This document shows, in pieces, positions 45,475 through 52,931 of a stretch of DNA of 64,000 nt. The stretch is from an uncultured Lachnospiraceae bacterium. Lineage in GTDB: Bacteria; Bacillota; Clostridia; Lachnospirales; Lachnospiraceae. The notes below the pieces were generated by a model. It was given only the letters and a program-made list of their open reading frames with translations. It made no database searches and had not been told where the DNA came from. The position numbers and the translations under genes were made by a program. The DNA lies in contig CAKRJH010000003.1 of NCBI GenBank assembly GCA_934351255.1, positions 148,876-212,875 on the forward strand, given 5' to 3'. Position 1 is the stretch's first letter. Each line of letters begins with the position of its first letter.

Positions 45475-46470
45475 TTATCTGCACTCAAATTCAAAATATA
45501 GGTAATCCGTACCGGAACCAATGGTATAATCTCCCGAATTATACCAGTTCGTCAACTGCATAAACTGGGTTGCATCCAGTGAATCGAAGTTCCAATCCGC
45601 AGTTTCTCCCAGCTTACTCTCTTCATAACCTTTAAAAAAATACTCTCTGGTCCCCTCAGCCTTCATCGCCTGTTCAAATCTGCTGATCAACTCTTGTTTT
45701 TCAAACAGTCCACCAGTCTTCATAAAACTCTGGAAATATCTCGGCCATACCCAGTAGACAGACACCTCTATGGGTTTGTCCACCGGATACGCTGTTTCAC
45801 TGGAGACCTCCAGTTTCCCATCCTGAATCCAACCGCTGTATCCCTCTGTCTCACTGTAATTTTTAAAGAACAGAACATGTCCCTTCAAAAGGTTCGACAC
45901 GTCCGGATCTGTCACCTTCTGCAAGTCTGCCTGCACGGTTTCCTCCGTATCCGTGCCGGATGACATTGTGTAGGGAACCAGATTGGTCTGAAACGAAAAC
46001 TTTTTGTATCCCTCTTCCCGGGGAATCACATAGAAGGTTACTTTCCCGGAATCTCCCGGTGCAATTCCCCGGTTGTCAGCATCCTTGTTTTTCATGTTGT
46101 TGTCATCACTCACCTGAAGTTTGATGCTTCCGCCGTCAGAAATCAGATACCGTTCTCCATCAAAGGTTTCCTCCCGACCCCTGCCGACTCCGATCCGGTC
46201 CAGCCAGCTGTCCTCCGTGCCATCCTTTGCAACCTTGGTAGCCAGGGCATACGGTAGTGATTTTGCGCTGATCTCACCTGTAGTTCCATCTACCCGGTGA
46301 TTCATCACAAACCACGCAAGACATAAGACGATAAGGATCACCAGAGCAGATATCACAAATACACCGGTTTTTAAGAAGGTCTTCCAGGAGTCTTTGTACT
46401 CTGCAATCTGAGTCCGGGCTTCCTGGCGGTATTCCTGTGCCGTCTTTTCTTTGTTCGTCTCTTTGCTCAA
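45475..46470 (-). CDS. Membrane-anchored protein, first gene of the surface operon
   Basis: I place the start at the TTG at 46470 because AGGAGG lies 7 bases upstream; an earlier GTG at 46500 has no ribosome site. The 331-residue protein has a charged cytoplasmic N-terminus of about 35 residues, one hydrophobic helix ending in LCLAWFVMNHRVDG, then an extracytoplasmic beta-rich body. The AWF junction is shared with the next gene. I see no catalytic motif. It is read from a sigma-A promoter at 46527-46556 and starts the four-gene operon that ends in the giant protein. Confidence 0.75.
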   Translation of the reverse strand: MSKETNKEKTAQEYRQEARTQIAEYKDSWKTFLKTGVFVISALVILIVLCLAWFVMNHRVDGTTGEISAKSLPYALATKVAKDGTEDSWLDRIGVGRGREETFDGERYLISDGGSIKLQVSDDNNMKNKDADNRGIAPGDSGKVTFYVIPREEGYKKFSFQTNLVPYTMSSGTDTEETVQADLQKVTDPDVSNLLKGHVLFFKNYSETEGYSGWIQDGKLEVSSETAYPVDKPIEVSVYWVWPRYFQSFMKTGGLFEKQELISRFEQAMKAEGTREYFFKGYEESKLGETADWNFDSLDATQFMQLTNWYNSGDYTIGSGTDYLYFEFECR

Positions 46471-46526
46471 CTCCTGACCTCCTCTCCTGTATGCGGACAC
46501 ACTACACCCACTATAATTTACTCTTC

Positions 46527-46556
46527 ATTATACCATCTCGCTTATATTTTTGGCAA
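46527..46556 (-). promoter_or_regulatory. Sigma-A promoter for the surface operon
   Basis: Minus strand TTGCCA, 18 bases, TATAAT, about 57 bases ahead of the TTG start and within the gap after spoIVB. It indicates vegetative rather than sporulation-specific expression of the surface genes. Confidence 0.7.
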
Positions 46557-46598
46557 ATCATCATCCTTGAATATTGTATGAATTGTGCCCATTTCGGT

Positions 46599-47831
46599 CT
46601 ACTCCAGCATTTCCTCTACGAAAATGCCATAGCCCCTCGTCGGATCATCCACAAAGACATGGTTCACCGCTCCGATCAGTTTTCCTCCCTGGATGATCGG
46701 ACTGCCGCTCATCCCCTGTACAATGCCTCCGGTCTGCTTCAGAAGATCCGGATCCGTCACACGGATTTCCATACACTTGTTATCTCTGGCGCTGCGGTTA
46801 ACCCTGGTGATCTCCACATCATACCGTCCAATGGTATCCCCGAGCTGGCACAATATATAGGCCGCCCCGGTATGCACCTCCTGACGAAGCCCCACCGGCA
46901 TGGAATCCTGTCTCTCATAACGATAAGCACTGTCCTGCCCGATGCTCCCCATAATGCCAAAATCTGTATTAGCCTCAATCTTGCCCACACACTGCTGCAG
47001 ATCCACCGTACCGCTCAGTTCTCCCGGCGTGCCACTGTTTCCCCGGATCACCTTCTGGATAGATGCCTGATACAATCCACCTTCCTTCAGACTGACCAGC
47101 TGTCCCGTATCAATATCAGAAATACCATGCCCCAGTGCCACAAACCGTCCATCCTCCGTCACACAGGTCAGTGTTCCGATCCCCTCCGTGTCCTCCCGAA
47201 GCCAGATGCCAAGCTGGTACTCCCCATCCCTGGCGCAGACCGGAGTGATCGTTCTCTTCAGTTTCTTCTGTCCCCGGACGATGCCCAGTGTGATCTTCTC
47301 ACCACCGGCCTTCTGGACACTGCTGTAAAACTGGCGGATGCTCTCCACCAAAGTGCCGTTCACCGCATAGATCCGGTCTCCCGGTTCCACAATATCTCCG
47401 GCCGGAGTATGACTCTCCCCCCTGCGGTCCAGCACCTCATTAGTTCCCAGCACCATCAGCCCGTCGGAACAGACATACAATCCTACCGCCGCCCCCAGCG
47501 GGCATACCCTCATCTCCCTGGCCGTCGTCACATCAATATATTTGTAATGGAGTCCCAGTACCTTTACCTCGGACAACTTTGAGCCGTTCTGTACCGATAC
47601 CTGGCAGAGTGGATAGGATAATTCTACCTGTCCTTTCTGATTCTCATATAGAAACAAACGATCCGGAATCTCACGATCAATGCCACGGTACCAGACCACA
47701 CCGAGCAGCATACTGAACACCAGAATCGCCACCAAAAGACCCCTGCGATACCAGACACGCAGTCTGCTCTTCTCTGGATCGATCCAGGTTGGTTTCTCCC
47801 AAAATCCCAGTCGTTTTTTATAACCTTTCAT
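46599..47831 (-). CDS. spoIVB: SpoIVB serine peptidase (S55)
   Basis: Starting at the ATG at 47831 (GAGAGGAG upstream; the longer frame would begin with an unsupported TTG), the protein has 410 residues. A membrane helix (about 30-48) anchors it; a PDZ domain (about 140-200) and the S55 peptidase domain follow, with GHGISD (His235) and GIVQGMSGSPII (Ser377), and Asp362 by eye alignment to the B. subtilis triad. SpoIVB is made in the forespore and cuts SpoIVFA to release sigma-K activation. It follows recN, as in other clostridia, but spo0A is not next to it. A sigma-G-like promoter sits in the gap upstream. Confidence 0.96.
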   Translation of the reverse strand: MKGYKKRLGFWEKPTWIDPEKSRLRVWYRRGLLVAILVFSMLLGVVWYRGIDREIPDRLFLYENQKGQVELSYPLCQVSVQNGSKLSEVKVLGLHYKYIDVTTAREMRVCPLGAAVGLYVCSDGLMVLGTNEVLDRRGESHTPAGDIVEPGDRIYAVNGTLVESIRQFYSSVQKAGGEKITLGIVRGQKKLKRTITPVCARDGEYQLGIWLREDTEGIGTLTCVTEDGRFVALGHGISDIDTGQLVSLKEGGLYQASIQKVIRGNSGTPGELSGTVDLQQCVGKIEANTDFGIMGSIGQDSAYRYERQDSMPVGLRQEVHTGAAYILCQLGDTIGRYDVEITRVNRSARDNKCMEIRVTDPDLLKQTGGIVQGMSGSPIIQGGKLIGAVNHVFVDDPTRGYGIFVEEMLE

Positions 47832-47861
47832 GTTCTGACTCCTCTCCAACTGTGTTATTCA

Positions 47862-47891
47862 CAGTATGGATTTCCGAAGCCAAATTTATAC
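47862..47891 (-). promoter_or_regulatory. Candidate sigma-G promoter of spoIVB
   Basis: Minus strand GTATA, 18 bases, CATACTG. Sigma-G promoters have GHATR and CATNNTA about 18 bases apart; one mismatch at the end. This fits spoIVB being a forespore gene. Position is about 31 bases ahead of the ATG. Confidence 0.4.
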
Positions 47892-47954
47892 AAAAAAGGC
47901 AAAACCTGCGTCTATCTCGTCGTTTCACCACATTTTGAGCAGTTCCTATAAAAC

Positions 47955-47983
47955 AAAAAAAGACCGGGCCACATAGCCCGGTC
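47955..47983 (-). terminator. Terminator of recN
   Basis: Minus strand GACCGGGC, six-base loop, GCCCGGTC, then seven T residues; begins 4 bases after the recN stop. Confidence 0.93.
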
Positions 47984-47987
47984 AGTC

Positions 47988-49685
47988 CTATTTCACCGAA
48001 GATCTCAGTTGCTCTTTGGCCTGCTCTGCCATCTTCTTCATCTCAGACGCACTGTCGTACACAGCCTGTGTGATCTCAACGCCACCCAGGATACGTGCCA
48101 GCTCCCGCACCGGTTCCTCTCCTGTCAGAAGACGGATCTGCGTCGATGTGTGATTCTCCTGATTTTCCTTTTCGATCAGATAATGTGCATCCGCCATGGC
48201 CGCAATCTGTGCCAGATGAGAAATGCAGATGACCTGATGCGTGCCTGCGATGTACGCCATCTTCTCGGCAACCATCTGTGCAGTACGGCCACTGATCCCG
48301 GCATCAATCTCATCAAAGATCAGGGTCGGGATCTCATCGTGCCCGGCCAGAACAGCTTTGACTGCAAGCATGACACGGGAAAGTTCTCCTCCTGAGGCAG
48401 CCTGTCCGATCGGCTTCATCGGCTCACCCGGATTCGGGGAAAGCATAAACTCTACCTCGTCCATGCCGTGCGCCGTAAACTGATTCAACGGCCGGACTGC
48501 CACCTGAAACTGTACCTGCAGGAAATTGAGATCTGCCAGTGCCTTGGTGATCTCCCTCTCCAGTGTCAGGCTTTTCTTCTGCCGGATCCCGGTGATCTCC
48601 TGCGCAAGCGCACGAAGTTCCTGTTCCTGCGCCGCGATCTGCATATCGAGCTGCTGACGGTATGCATCATACTGCTCATAGCGGTCCAGCTTCTCCCGGA
48701 TCCCGGCTGCATACTCCCGGATCTGCTCCACGCTGCTGCCGTATTTGGCCTGCAGATTTCTCACCTGATCCAGCCGTCTCTCGACCTGATCCAGTGTTCC
48801 GTCATCCCCCTGATAGTCCTCCATATAATCCGATATCTCCCGGTTCAGGTCACTGACCAGCGCATCGATCTGGGACAACTGCTCCGAAAAATCAGCCACA
48901 TTCTCATCATACCCGGCCAGCCGGTGTAGTGTCTGCATCCCGCGTGCCAGAAGGGCAGAAACACACACGGAATCCCCTCCGGTCAGGGCATACACCTCGG
49001 TGAGTCCCTGGGCGATCTGTGTGGCGTGGGACAGCCTGCGGTACTGTTCCACCAGTTCTTCTTCCTCACCCTCCCGCAGATGGGCTTCTGTGATCTCCTC
49101 AAGTTCAAACCGCAGGAACGAAATCTCCCGCAGTCTCTCCTCCTCCGGGATCTCATCCCTGCTGCGCTTCTCCAGAAGATTCTGATACTCGCGGTACCCC
49201 GCCGCCATCCGGTCGAGACGGTCTCCCAGTTCCTCCCTGCCATAGCGGTCCAGGATCTCCCGGTGAAACGGCATCTTTAACAGCGACTGCTGCTCATTCT
49301 GTCCGTGAATGTCGATCAGCAGGTCTGCCGCATGACGGATCTGTGCGAGAGTCACACTCTCCCCGTTGATCCGGTTCACGCTGCGGCTGGCGCTGATCCT
49401 GCGGGAGATCAGGACCTCCCCATCCGGCACAGCGATCCCGATGTCTTCCAGCGCCTCCACCTGTTTGGAACTGTCCACGGAAAAGACCAGTTCCACCAGT
49501 CCATAGTCTGCCCCCTGACGCACGATCTCCTTCGGGATCCTGCCGCCGAGAGCGAGATTGATCGACCCGATAATAATAGACTTGCCGGCTCCTGTCTCGC
49601 CGGTCAACACGTTCAACTGCTGCGAAAAGTCCACCTCGACCTCATCGATAATGGCCAGATTCTTTACATGTAAATTCAATAACAT
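47988..49685 (-). CDS. recN: DNA repair protein RecN
   Basis: The ATG at 49685 has GGAGG 8 bases upstream; the reading frame extends further but into the unsupported leader. The 565-residue SMC-like ATPase has Walker A GETGAGKS (29-36), the long coiled-coil arms in the middle, and the ABC signature and Walker B (LSRVMLAVKAVL, LIFDEIDAGISG) near residue 430-470. RecN acts in double-strand break repair. It lies between yebC and spoIVB; in Bacillus recN directly follows argR (ahrC). Confidence 0.97.
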   Translation of the reverse strand: MLLNLHVKNLAIIDEVEVDFSQQLNVLTGETGAGKSIIIGSINLALGGRIPKEIVRQGADYGLVELVFSVDSSKQVEALEDIGIAVPDGEVLISRRISASRSVNRINGESVTLAQIRHAADLLIDIHGQNEQQSLLKMPFHREILDRYGREELGDRLDRMAAGYREYQNLLEKRSRDEIPEEERLREISFLRFELEEITEAHLREGEEEELVEQYRRLSHATQIAQGLTEVYALTGGDSVCVSALLARGMQTLHRLAGYDENVADFSEQLSQIDALVSDLNREISDYMEDYQGDDGTLDQVERRLDQVRNLQAKYGSSVEQIREYAAGIREKLDRYEQYDAYRQQLDMQIAAQEQELRALAQEITGIRQKKSLTLEREITKALADLNFLQVQFQVAVRPLNQFTAHGMDEVEFMLSPNPGEPMKPIGQAASGGELSRVMLAVKAVLAGHDEIPTLIFDEIDAGISGRTAQMVAEKMAYIAGTHQVICISHLAQIAAMADAHYLIEKENQENHTSTQIRLLTGEEPVRELARILGGVEITQAVYDSASEMKKMAEQAKEQLRSSVK

Positions 49686-49763
49686 ACATATCCTCCATTC
49701 CGAAGCGTTTCCACAACGCCCCTGCACCGTTTCCGCAGCTTCCCCAAACTGATAATTTCATTA

Positions 49764-49796
49764 TAAAAAAGGGCCTGATAAAAATCAAGCCCTTTT
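49764..49796 (-). terminator. Terminator of yebC
   Basis: Minus strand stem AAAAGGGC...GGCCCTTTT with a mismatch, followed by a T-run; begins about 18 bases after the yebC stop. Confidence 0.75.
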
Positions 49797-49813
49797 CGAA
49801 CATTTGTTCTGAT

Positions 49814-50554
49814 TTATTCATCCCAGTTGTGATATACACTCTGGACATCATCGTCCTCATCCAGCAGATCCAGTGTTCTCTGCAGCCACTTTGCATCCTC
49901 ATCGGACAATGTCACATAATTCTGTGGAAGCATGGTCACCTCGGCACTGGCCATCGGAATCTTCTCTTCCTCAAGAGCCTCAACCACGACACCGAAATCA
50001 TTTGGATCGGTCACGATCTCATAACTGTCCTCCTCCTCGGAGAAATCTTCCGCACCTGCATCCAGCGCCAGCATCATCAGATCATCGGAATCCATCGTCA
50101 CATCGGCATCTTCCAGTTCTTCCTTGGAAAGGATGATCTGTCCCTTCTCATCAAACATGTAAGACACACAGCCCTGTGTTCCCACGCTTCCGTTGCCCTT
50201 GGTGAACGCATTGCGCACATTGCTGGCGGTTCTGTTTTTATTATCCGTCAATGCCTTGACAATGATCGCGGTTCCGCTTGGTCCGTATCCCTCGTATGTT
50301 ACAGACTCGTAGTTGACGGAATTGGCGTCTCCGGCAGCCTTCTTGATGCCTCGCTCGATCGTGTCGTTTGGCATGTTGTTGGCCTTGGCCTTGGCAATCA
50401 CATCACGCAGTTTGCTGTTGTTCTCCGGATCCGGTCCACCCTCTTTAACAGCCACGGCGATCTCTCGTCCGATCACGGTAAAGATCTTCCCCTTGGCTGC
50501 ATCATTTTTTTCTTTCTTATGCTTAATGTTGGCAAATTTTGAATGTCCTGACAT
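49814..50554 (-). CDS. yebC: YebC/PmpR-family protein
   Basis: The 246-residue protein starts MSGHSKFANIKHKKEKNDAAKG, the hallmark of the family, and has the expected VTYEGYGPSGTAIIVKALTDNKNRT core and an acidic C-terminal domain. Members are DNA-binding regulators or, as recently shown for the YebC2 branch, ribosome-associated factors that relieve stalling at polyproline; I cannot say which branch this is. Here it sits between argR and recN with its own promoter inside the end of argR and its own terminator, which is not the usual order in Bacillus. Confidence 0.95.
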   Translation of the reverse strand: MSGHSKFANIKHKKEKNDAAKGKIFTVIGREIAVAVKEGGPDPENNSKLRDVIAKAKANNMPNDTIERGIKKAAGDANSVNYESVTYEGYGPSGTAIIVKALTDNKNRTASNVRNAFTKGNGSVGTQGCVSYMFDEKGQIILSKEELEDADVTMDSDDLMMLALDAGAEDFSEEEDSYEIVTDPNDFGVVVEALEEEKIPMASAEVTMLPQNYVTLSDEDAKWLQRTLDLLDEDDDVQSVYHNWDE

Positions 50555-50589
50555 AACAATTCCTCCTAAAACTGTATTAAAACCTAACT

Positions 50590-50618
50590 ATTATATCACT
50601 TCTCCCGCGATAAGTCTA
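50590..50618 (-). promoter_or_regulatory. Candidate promoter of yebC, inside the end of argR
   Basis: Minus strand TAGACT, 17 bases, TATAAT, overlapping the last codons of argR and lying 35 bases ahead of the yebC ATG. Confidence 0.6.
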
Positions 50619-51052
50619 GTAATGCGCCCCATCACGGCGGGAACCTCCCCCACAGAGCGCACCGCACACATCACCGTGTCGTCCCCGGCGATCGAACCTA
50701 CGATACCGGGCACCTCCAGATTGTCCAGCGCTGCGGCCACAGCCATCGCCATACCGGAGATCGTCTTGATCACCAGCAGATTCTCCGCCGGATCCATGGA
50801 CAGAAACCCATCCTGGAGCACCCGGATGTACTTCTGGCTCATATCCGCTTCCTTTTCCTGAATCTGCGCGTACTTCTGATGCACCCCGTCCACCGATACT
50901 TTGATCAGTTTCATCTCACGGATGTCTCGTGAAATGGTCGCCTGCGTCACCGCAAAGCCCGCTTTCTCCAACATCCCGGCCAGTTCCTCCTGGGTCTCCA
51001 CCGGATAGTTCCGTATGATCTCAATAATTTTCTCTCTGCGCTCTTTTTTCAA
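50591..51052 (-). CDS. argR: Arginine repressor ArgR/AhrC
   Basis: The TTG at 51052 has AAGGGGG about 8 bases upstream and yields 153 residues, the family length; the longer ATG frame adds 35 residues made from a repeat array. The N-terminal winged helix holds TQATISRDIREMKLIKV; the C-terminal half holds the trimerisation/arginine site GSIAGDDTVMCAVRS. It represses arginine synthesis and activates catabolism when arginine is present. The region directly upstream is a 44-bp tandem repeat rather than a classic promoter. Confidence 0.94.
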   Translation of the reverse strand: MKKERREKIIEIIRNYPVETQEELAGMLEKAGFAVTQATISRDIREMKLIKVSVDGVHQKYAQIQEKEADMSQKYIRVLQDGFLSMDPAENLLVIKTISGMAMAVAAALDNLEVPGIVGSIAGDDTVMCAVRSVGEVPAVMGRITRLIAGEVI

Positions 51053-51086
51053 AGCCCACGCCCCCTTCTCTGTGCCGGCCGGCACT

Positions 51087-51181
51087 CCTGCGCGCTGCAT
51101 TTCTCTTTCCCGTGCACCACATTTATCACACCTGTGCGCCACATTTGACTTTCCCATGCACCACGTTTGTCACTCCTGTGC
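51087..51181. repeat. 44-bp tandem repeat, two copies and a partial third, between nadK and argR
   Basis: On the minus strand, units beginning GCACAGG(A/T)GTGA start at 51181 and 51137, and a third partial unit at 51093 (GCGCAGGAGTG), all exactly 44 bases apart. They share GTGGTGCAYGGGAAAG and AAATG elements. The first unit contains the nadK stop codon, so the coding end of nadK is part of the repeat. Confidence 0.8.
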
Positions 51182-52033
51182 GTTGAGTTTCTCACGCATC
51201 CTCTGATAGAAACTGATCGATGACAGCTTAATAAGCTGCGTCATATCCTGCGGCACATGGATTTCCAGGCGGTCACCTGTCCGAAATTCCCCGGCATTGT
51301 GGCCATCGACCACCAGAACCGCCAGATCCTCCTGTGCCTCCTTGGTACGGCCAATTTCCAGTTCAATGCGGTCGTGCGCCGAAAAGACCAGACTGCGCTT
51401 GTTCAGCGAATGAGCGCAGATCGGCGTGATGACCGTGGCATGCGTATGTGGTGCAAGCACCGGCCCTCCCGCTGAGAGATTGTATCCCGTGGAACCGGTC
51501 GGTGTGGATACCACCAGTCCGTCCGCCCGGTATACGTCTGCCAGTTCTCCGTTGATGTACACATGGATCGTGATCAGGCGGCAGTCCCCCCTCTTGGTCA
51601 GCACCATGTCATTGAGCCCATACTGGTGCTCTTTTTCATGGCCGGTCGCGGCTACCTCCTCGAGCATGATCCGGTTCTCAATGTGATACCGGTCCGCGAT
51701 CAGCTGATCCAGTGCATCATACACATGGCTCTTTTCCACTTCCGTCAAAAAGCCCATCGTGCCAAGATTGATGCCGAGCATCGGCATGTTGCGGTGCACC
51801 AGATCGATCGCAGCCTGGATCATCGTACCGTCTCCACCGAGCACCAGCGCTGCCTCCACATTCTCCGGAATCTTTACCTCATCGGTATAATGCCGTATTC
51901 CATGATGGTAGTAGAGTTTGTTGGCTGCAATATAGCAGGTACAGCCATGTCCGGCCAGATACTCCGATATCCTTTCCGCCAGCTCACAGCTCTCCTGTTT
52001 CTCTGTATTCGTGATCACACAAAAATGTCTCAT
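51170..52033 (-). CDS. nadK: NAD kinase
   Basis: From the ATG at 52033 (GGAGTGAC upstream) the protein has 287 residues. GGDGT is at 66-70 and the NAD-binding NDMV and PTGSTGYNLSAGGP motifs follow, as in all NadK proteins. It phosphorylates NAD to NADP with ATP. It lies between tlyA and argR in the conserved block. The stop codon falls inside a 44-bp tandem repeat, so the last residues may differ between related strains. Confidence 0.96.
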   Translation of the reverse strand: MRHFCVITNTEKQESCELAERISEYLAGHGCTCYIAANKLYYHHGIRHYTDEVKIPENVEAALVLGGDGTMIQAAIDLVHRNMPMLGINLGTMGFLTEVEKSHVYDALDQLIADRYHIENRIMLEEVAATGHEKEHQYGLNDMVLTKRGDCRLITIHVYINGELADVYRADGLVVSTPTGSTGYNLSAGGPVLAPHTHATVITPICAHSLNKRSLVFSAHDRIELEIGRTKEAQEDLAVLVVDGHNAGEFRTGDRLEIHVPQDMTQLIKLSSISFYQRMREKLNAQE

Positions 52034-52086
52034 GTCACTCCAATCCTCCAAGTCTCCAATATCCTGTGGATCCTGATGTCTGTGTC

Positions 52087-52905
52087 TTATTGGTGGTCCA
52101 GCGCGCCATGTGCCTGTTCCACAGTCTCCCGGATCAATGTCTCATAGTCTTCCACCTGCTGACCGGCCTGCTGGCCATTCTCCAGGTACAGCAGATACTC
52201 GATATTGCCCTCCGGACCCTTGATCGGCGAAAAACTCAGTTCCAGGATCCGGAATCCCAGGGACAATGCATATTCCATCACCTGACGGATCACCTGCGCG
52301 TGTACCTTCTGATCGCGGACGACACCTTTCTTGCCGACCTGCTCACGGCCAGCTTCAAACTGCGGTTTGACCAGGCAGACCATCCGCCCCTGCGGTGCCA
52401 TCAATGCCTTGACCGGCTCAAGAACCTTGGTCAGGGAGATAAATGCCACATCGATCGAGGTGAAATCAATCTCCTCGGGAACCTGTTCTTTTGTCACGTA
52501 ACGAATGTTCGTCTTTTCCATGGAAACCACTCTGTCATCCGAACGGAGTTTCCAGGCAAGCTGATTGGTTCCCACATCGATCGCATAGACCTTTCTGGCT
52601 CCGTTTTGGAGCATGCAGTCTGTGAATCCACCGGTGGAAGATCCCACATCCATACACACATGGTCTTCCAGCGGCACGCCCCAGAGTTCCATGGCCTTTT
52701 CCAGCTTGTACCCTCCACGGCTTACATATTTCATCGGTTTGCCCTTGACCTCGATCTCCACATCCGGAGCGAAGGTAGACCCCGCCTTATCTTCCCGCTG
52801 CTGATCCACAAACACGTTGCCCGTCATGATAAGTACCTTGGCCTTCTCCCTTGACGGTGCCAGTCCACGCTGCACCAGCAGCACATCTAATCGTTCTTTT
52901 TTCAT
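52087..52905 (-). CDS. tlyA: TlyA-family rRNA methyltransferase
   Basis: The 272-residue protein (ATG at 52905; a TTG overlapping the dxs stop would add 10 residues) starts with an S4 domain (MKKERLDVLLVQRGLAPSR) followed by a methyltransferase fold with DVGSSTGGFTDCML and VKPQFEAGREQVGKKG. TlyA 2'-O-methylates ribosomal RNA, for example at the capreomycin site. It is usual in the dxs-tlyA-nadK-argR cluster. The gap to the dxs stop is about 26 bases. Confidence 0.94.
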   Translation of the reverse strand: MKKERLDVLLVQRGLAPSREKAKVLIMTGNVFVDQQREDKAGSTFAPDVEIEVKGKPMKYVSRGGYKLEKAMELWGVPLEDHVCMDVGSSTGGFTDCMLQNGARKVYAIDVGTNQLAWKLRSDDRVVSMEKTNIRYVTKEQVPEEIDFTSIDVAFISLTKVLEPVKALMAPQGRMVCLVKPQFEAGREQVGKKGVVRDQKVHAQVIRQVMEYALSLGFRILELSFSPIKGPEGNIEYLLYLENGQQAGQQVEDYETLIRETVEQAHGALDHQ

Positions 52906-52931
52906 AATGCTCTGTAGTTCTCCGTTTCCAT

